Assembly (NCBI GenBank): GCA_004114245.1
Contig: QZWS01000152.1
Location: 1 to 21,521, forward strand
Direction: 5' to 3'
Source of the DNA: Zoopage sp. CT-All
Taxonomy: Eukaryota; Zoopagomycota; Zoopagomycetes; Zoopagales; Zoopagaceae
Length of the DNA: 21,521 nucleotides
Below the pieces are notes generated by a model. The model was not told the DNA's origin. It searched no databases and saw only the letters and a program-made list of their open reading frames with translations. Below are positions 17,879 through 21,521 of this stretch, piece after piece; positions within the stretch are counted from its first letter, which is position 1, and the number at the start of each line of letters is the position of its first letter. Both the position numbers and the translations under genes were made by a program.

Positions 17879-18414
17879 CACATGACGCCGTGACGATTGG
17901 TTCGCTCGGCAGCCTGGATGACAGAAAAGCGGCTATGTACTGCCGCATCCTCTCAGTGCCTTTGTTTCCTGCGCCCAGCGTGCCTTGCACAAGTCGACAG
18001 CCGTGAGTACTTACCGGCTGTGCCTCGACTCTCCTGGGGCGCCGTTTCCTATGCAGCCTATCTGTGGCGAGTACGGCAATTTGGGCCCTTTAACATATGG
18101 AAGTAGTGTGATTGGCGTGGATCGATTGGCTTTGGCGATTCCTTTGAGTGCGTTAGATGGGAGACATGCTTGTGCGGCTGGGTCTGCATATTCATATATC
18201 ATCAGTTGTAGTGGCTAGACTGTGCTTTCAGGTCGACTGGAGTGGTAATAGTGGTAAGCAGGGTTTGACTCCTCTGTCCTGATTATGATAATGTACTTCA
18301 CTTGGGCCCTTCCCTGGAGCAGGTCAGTTGGCTGAGTAAAAAGACATCAGCCAACTAGACTGCTCCCACCCCTGCACACTACTCTGATGCCTCTTCTAAC
18401 ACTTCCACTCATCT
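17879..18414. other. Intergenic, no gene; contains a long hairpin
   Basis: Downstream of the PH-domain gene the base composition shifts towards AT, and no supported gene is present. It contains the 20-bp inverted repeat at 18316-18366. A purine-rich run on the minus strand (18361-18377) just beyond the end of the copia fossil could be its polypurine tract, in which case some of this region would be decayed 3' LTR. I could not find matching LTR ends. Confidence 0.45.
18316..18366. repeat. Inverted repeat, 20-bp arms and 11-bp loop
   Basis: Left arm 18316-18335 (GGAGCAGGTCAGTTGGCTGA) and right arm 18347-18366 pair at about 17 of 20 positions around an A-rich loop. It lies 440 bases past the PH-domain gene and just beyond the copia fossil. 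It could be a small palindromic element, part of an LTR or a terminator hairpin; I cannot choose. Confidence 0.7.
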
Positions 18415-19765
18415 GAGTAGTCCTAGTGCCTCCCTAAACTGTTCTTGCTTGGGGTATGATGACTGACTCGGCAGTAGAGAAGGTAGATATAGGTAAAGAG
18501 TATAATCAGATAATGTAGTTCAATTAGGTGCATTAGCCAACACTGGCATTGACACAACAGGAAAGAAAAAAGACTGTCACAGGGGTGGCTTAGATCCTTG
18601 GTCATCATATCTGCTGCCATTTCTTAGGTAGGGTAAGGAACCAGAATCACCTCACCAGACCAGGTTCTTTCTCTCACAAAGTGGTACTTGACCATAATGT
18701 ACTTTGTCTTGTGGTGGCCATTTTCATTTTTAGATAGGTGGATTGCACCATGGTTATCTTCAAGGATTGGGGTAGCAGCTATGATTTTAATTCCCAATTT
18801 GCTCAGCAATCCATGCAACTGTGATGAGGTAGGGGCAGTGTGTGGGCAATGCATCAGTAGTGCACTGTGGGATGCTATGTAATTGGGTAAATACAAAACA
18901 GTCACTACTAAATTAATTGCTGCTCCACAGCAACCACACTGCCTTGGCTGCCGCTTCTGCTGCAGTCATGAACTCTGCCTCTGTCAATGACAAGGCCATT
19001 GTGTCTGCCTTCTACTTTGCGTGGACACTGCCATACCAGCGAGCACAAGCACATATCCTGTTATTGATTGTCTAGTATTGAGATTATTCCCCTAATTAGC
19101 ATCCGTGTACCCAAAGAGTTCCAGATTGGTATCTTTCCTGCCAAACATCAGTCTATGATCCACTGTGCTATGCAAGTATTAAAGGATGTGTTGCACAACA
19201 TTTCAATGGGATTTCCGCGGTGCAGACAGGTATTATCATGATTATACCTCTGGTAAAAGTAGTCTGATATTTTCTTTGTATATTAACATAAGTTCACCCG
19301 CCCCTCCACAGTACCATTGACATCCTATCCTGCCCCCAGGTCCCCCTATCCTGAGGCGGGCATGACAGGTATCTTGCAACAGTCCTAACTGCAAATGCAA
19401 TGTCCAGCCGTGTCACCACTATTGCATGCATCAGCAATCTGACCAGCACCCAGTACTTGGTTATGTCAAGAATTGGGTCCTCAGGGTGGCTGCTTGTAGT
19501 TGCATTCTTGCTGGTAGTAGGGTATATGCTGGATGTGATTCACTCATCCCAAATGCTTTGCTCATCTTGTGGATGTACTTCTCCTACATTACCATCAGTA
19601 CCCCACACTCCTCATCCCGGTTATTTTCCATCCCGAAGAGCTTCTTTATGTGACTTAAATCTTTTAGGTCAAACTTTATCTAGAGTCCCATCTTGACCTA
19701 CTTGACATTTTCAATCCTTTCACTAGCCACAATTAGATTGTTTATGTACTATTATAACTGCTCAG
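18415..19765 (-). mobile_element. Ty1/copia retrotransposon fossil (3' part of pol)
   Basis: Read on the minus strand, the recognisable parts run in normal copia order: the later part of reverse transcriptase (from about 19760), the RT-RNase H connection (about 19450-19340), RNase H (about 19190-18640) and the C-terminal tail (to about 18415). Gag, protease and integrase are absent, and no LTR pair is visible, so this is a truncated fragment. It is clearly broken, with roughly ten interruptions, and looks old. A 110-bp repeat (18821-18930) has inserted into the RNase H part with its own target duplication, so the repeat moved after this copy had landed. Confidence 0.85.
18821..18930. repeat. 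110-bp dispersed repeat, copy 1 (nested in copia fossil)
   Basis: Gap-free match to 19951-20060, with 99 of 110 positions identical and the two ends identical or nearly so. It is flanked by CAACT (18816-18820) and CAACC (18931-18935), a target duplication with one change. The host sequence is the copia RNase H region, whose family pattern continues on both sides. Confidence 0.8.
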
Positions 19766-19918
19766 GTCTGGAGGCCCAAGGGCTAGCAGGGACAGAAAGG
19801 AAGCATAGAGGTGGGTATAACTTATATTGCTCAAACAAGAAAAGACAAGACTGCTCTACCAGGGATTCAATTATGACAGTAAGCTTCTTTCTAACCTATT
19901 GCACTCATGCTTTACATC
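19766..19918. other. Unassigned AT-rich gap
   Basis: No feature recognised between the recognisable RT fragment and the coiled-coil ORF. It may be further decayed element sequence. Confidence 0.35.
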
Positions 19919-20374
19919 CTAGGGCTTTCCTTCTTGAACATTTTGGCATTGTGGTGAGGTGGGGGTGGTGTGTGGGCAATGCACCCATGGTGCACTGTGG
20001 GACGCTGTGTAATTGGGTAAATACAAAACAGTCACTACTAAATTAATTGCCGCTCCACAGGCATTATGCTTTTCCTTCTTGGGACCCTTGGTTTCACACT
20101 TTGCATCCAACTCTGCCTCATGCTCTTTCCTCCAATCATAGAGACTGTTCTGGATTTGAGCTGCAACATTTTCAGTGAGTTGCCAATTGGTATTGAGTGT
20201 AGCCTGATATTTAGCAATATCCTCATCATGGGAGGTGAGCTCTCCCAGTTCCTTGAAAATTTTGGCATGTCTGGCTGCTCTCTTTTGCTCAATATCAGCT
20301 ACATCAGCAGCTTTCATATCATCAAATCTTTTTTTTATGGCTGTATACTTTTCCAATGAGGGAATGGGTTGCAT
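19919..20374 (-). CDS. Hypothetical coiled-coil ORF carrying a repeat insertion
   Basis: A 151-codon frame from the ATG at 20374, and the frame stays open about 20 codons further upstream (to about 20434), so it may be the remnant of a longer gene. Residues 1 to about 105 are rich in Lys, Glu, Asp and Ala with heptad-like spacing (YTAIKKRFDDMKAADVADIE, then QKRAARHAKIFKELGELTSH) and look like a long coiled coil. They are followed by a Lys-rich stretch (ETKGPKKEKHN). The next 37 or so residues are encoded by the 110-bp repeat at 19951-20060, and the frame closes 32 nt beyond it. The tail is therefore probably not original. No family recognised. It lies downstream of the secreted-protein gene on the same strand. 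It may be a gene fragment of mobile or host origin. Confidence 0.4.
   Translation of the reverse strand: MQPIPSLEKYTAIKKRFDDMKAADVADIEQKRAARHAKIFKELGELTSHDEDIAKYQATLNTNWQLTENVAAQIQNSLYDWRKEHEAELDAKCETKGPKKEKHNACGAAINLVVTVLYLPNYTASHSAPWVHCPHTTPTSPQCQNVQEGKP
19951..20060. repeat. 110-bp dispersed repeat, copy 2
   Basis: Same orientation and length as the copy at 18821-18930. It is flanked by an exact GCATT duplication (19946-19950 and 20061-20065); extending by one base gives GGCATT on both sides if the element is 109 bp. It has inserted into the 3' part of a coiled-coil ORF. There are no long inverted termini, only CTGTG/CACAG-like ends in copy 1, no pol III boxes and no A-tail. Confidence 0.85.
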
Positions 20375-20551
20375 TGCAGCATAATGAGCTGCTTTTTGCT
20401 CTATACCTTCTATTGCTGTGTGTAAAGGCGGTTATTTTGCAGTCAAGGAATTCTCTTCTTCTCTAGCAGTCAATACAAGAAAGAGAATATACCATGCATT
20501 GAGCCTTGACTTCAACGCAAGCAACATACTAGTACTGGTCCTATTATTCGG
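20375..20551. other. Short intergenic gap
   Basis: Between the secreted-protein stop and the coiled-coil ORF. The proximal part stays open in the coiled-coil frame, and nothing else is recognised. Confidence 0.35.
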
Positions 20552-21253
20552 CTAGGTTAAGAGTGTCCACCCTGGGCCTGGGTTAAAAAACCCCCGTTCC
20601 AATGAGGGAAAAACCGTGGCTCCAGGCAACACGTTGGGCTGTCCAAGTAATTGATTAACTCGGGATTGAAGTGGGGTGCAGTCAATACAACCTTGTACAC
20701 CGCAAGCATCCCCCATGTCATCTTGGGTGAAGCGCTTGGTCCTGCATTCACATTTCTTGCAGAACTGCTTGTACTCATACATGTTTTTAATCAAGTCTGG
20801 TGCAGCGATTGTAAACGTTTCTTCTGTCGTAAGTGGGTTGACATGCTTGATGGTGGCTGCTGGTGGTTTCATGGGTTGATCAGCAGCATGAAAGATGCCC
20901 TGCAATTCTTCCTTGCGCATCGCCCTCTGATCAGCGAGAATCTGCGGAGTTTGGTTTAAAAATCCTAGAGGAAGTTCCTTTTGGATTTCAAGTGCAGCAT
21001 GTTCAGTGCGCCCTTCTTGTTCTAGTTCCTTCAAAAGCTCAGCCTTTCTGTCTTCATACATTTGCTCAGTGCTGTCTTTTTCTTTGTTATCAGAGTTTTT
21101 TTCCGTTGTAACAGGGCTAAAAATTTTGTCAGGGCGTGCAGTATGACTCTTGGACGTTTTTGTACGTGTGATATGCGTGCTAGCCTTGACCGGGGCAACA
21201 ATGCAGGCGATGGCAAGCACAGCGAGTATAATGGATGAGCAGCGGAAGAGCAT
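20552..21253 (-). CDS. Orphan secreted protein with six-Cys motif
   Basis: 233 residues, single exon. The N-terminal signal peptide is clear (MLFRCSSIILAVLAIACIVA, cleaved after about residue 24, VKA|S). The mature protein begins with a Lys/Thr/Ser-rich stretch, then a charged helix around 63-90 (EQMYEDRKAELLKELEQEG). It ends with a compact region around 160-205 holding six cysteines in the pattern C-x2-C-x-C-x14-C-x4-C-x2-C (KKCECRTKRF, then DACGVQGCIDCTP), which could bind zinc or form disulfides. An N-Q-T sequon is present. No hydrophobic tail is seen. I recognise no family. It sits next to retroelement debris and is followed by the coiled-coil ORF, the sort of repeat-rich setting where lineage-specific secreted genes are often found. 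The frame is intact, so it may be live. Confidence 0.65.
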   Translation of the reverse strand: MLFRCSSIILAVLAIACIVAPVKASTHITRTKTSKSHTARPDKIFSPVTTEKNSDNKEKDSTEQMYEDRKAELLKELEQEGRTEHAALEIQKELPLGFLNQTPQILADQRAMRKEELQGIFHAADQPMKPPAATIKHVNPLTTEETFTIAAPDLIKNMYEYKQFCKKCECRTKRFTQDDMGDACGVQGCIDCTPLQSRVNQLLGQPNVLPGATVFPSLERGFFNPGPGWTLLT

Positions 21254-21521
21254 GGTTTCTTGTGATCTATTGTTGTGAAGGCAGGATGCGCTGGTGGCTG
21301 TGGGCAGCTGGTGGAGAAGAAAAATGACAGGAGCCAGTATTCATGCTACTGTTGTCATGCCCGAGTTCGGAGGACAATCCTCGAGGCTCTCAGTCTGTGG
21401 TTCAGTGGTTAAGGCCGTTCACCTATATTTTAGATATTAAATAAAATTGATACTTGTACCGCACTACCCCAGTCCCGATTGGTCCCCCCAGTCACAGACG
21501 TTCTCCATCCGTTTTCATTTA
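21254..21521. other. Right edge, promoter of the secreted-protein gene
   Basis: 268 bases upstream of the minus-strand secreted-protein start. TGGTTCAGTGG at 21398-21408 fits the pol III A-box consensus, but no B-box follows and the flanks do not fold as a tRNA. It could be the head of a decayed tRNA-derived SINE; support is weak. Confidence 0.35.

Noticed and set aside
18821-18930. The 110-bp repeat as an introner-like element
   Set aside because: Copy 1 could be read as GT...AG on the minus strand, but copy 2 lacks an AG at its end and both carry simple target duplications outside the element.
21398-21408. tRNA gene or SINE at the right edge
   Set aside because: The A-box matches, but there is no B-box, no cloverleaf and no acceptor-stem pairing.

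Overview
The window looks like nuclear DNA of a filamentous or early-diverging fungus. The signs are a fungal cell-wall type Kre9/Knh1 domain protein, an Mgr2/Romo1 homologue, an Arl3/ARFRP1 GTPase beginning with Met-Phe, very short spliceosomal introns (mostly 40-50 nt, several with CTAAT/CTGAC-like branch sites), and compact gene spacing. The retained half-size ABCA transporter and an RpiB-type isomerase suggest a zoopagomycete/kickxellomycete-like lineage, but this placement is inference.

Layout. 377-3711 (minus): GPI-anchored Kre9/Knh1-like protein, pyruvate dehydrogenase E1 alpha (one intron splitting the mitochondrial presequence), and an orphan secreted protein. 3712-4343: AT-rich gap with a 69-bp hAT-type MITE and its target duplication. 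4344-7534 (plus): a ten-exon half-size ABCA transporter. 7775-8293 (plus): RpiB. 8468-10877 (minus): Arl3/ARFRP1, an eight-exon ubiquitin C-terminal hydrolase, and Mgr2/Romo1. 11292-11936 (plus): maleylacetoacetate isomerase. 12034-13100 (plus): unknown multi-pass membrane protein. 13305-16214 (plus): twelve-exon ER glucosidase I (GH63). 16313-17878 (plus): PH-domain protein. From about 17900 the DNA becomes AT-rich and repeat-laden: a Ty1/copia pol fossil on the minus strand, two copies of a 110-bp repeat (one nested in the fossil), a coiled-coil ORF, and a second orphan secreted protein with a six-Cys motif (20552-21253, minus).

The conserved genes are housekeeping and show no sign of forming a single pathway: mitochondrial carbon entry and import (PDA1, MGR2), pentose phosphate (RpiB), tyrosine catabolism (MAAI), Golgi traffic (Arl3), ubiquitin recycling (UCH), and ER N-glycan trimming (glucosidase I).

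The most unusual signal is in splicing. I could place 30 introns by reading frame and family alignment, and five of them use GC-AG rather than GT-AG boundaries, four inside the glucosidase I gene alone. One gene also needs a 12-nt microexon. The Arl3/ARFRP1 protein has alanine in place of the catalytic switch-II glutamine.
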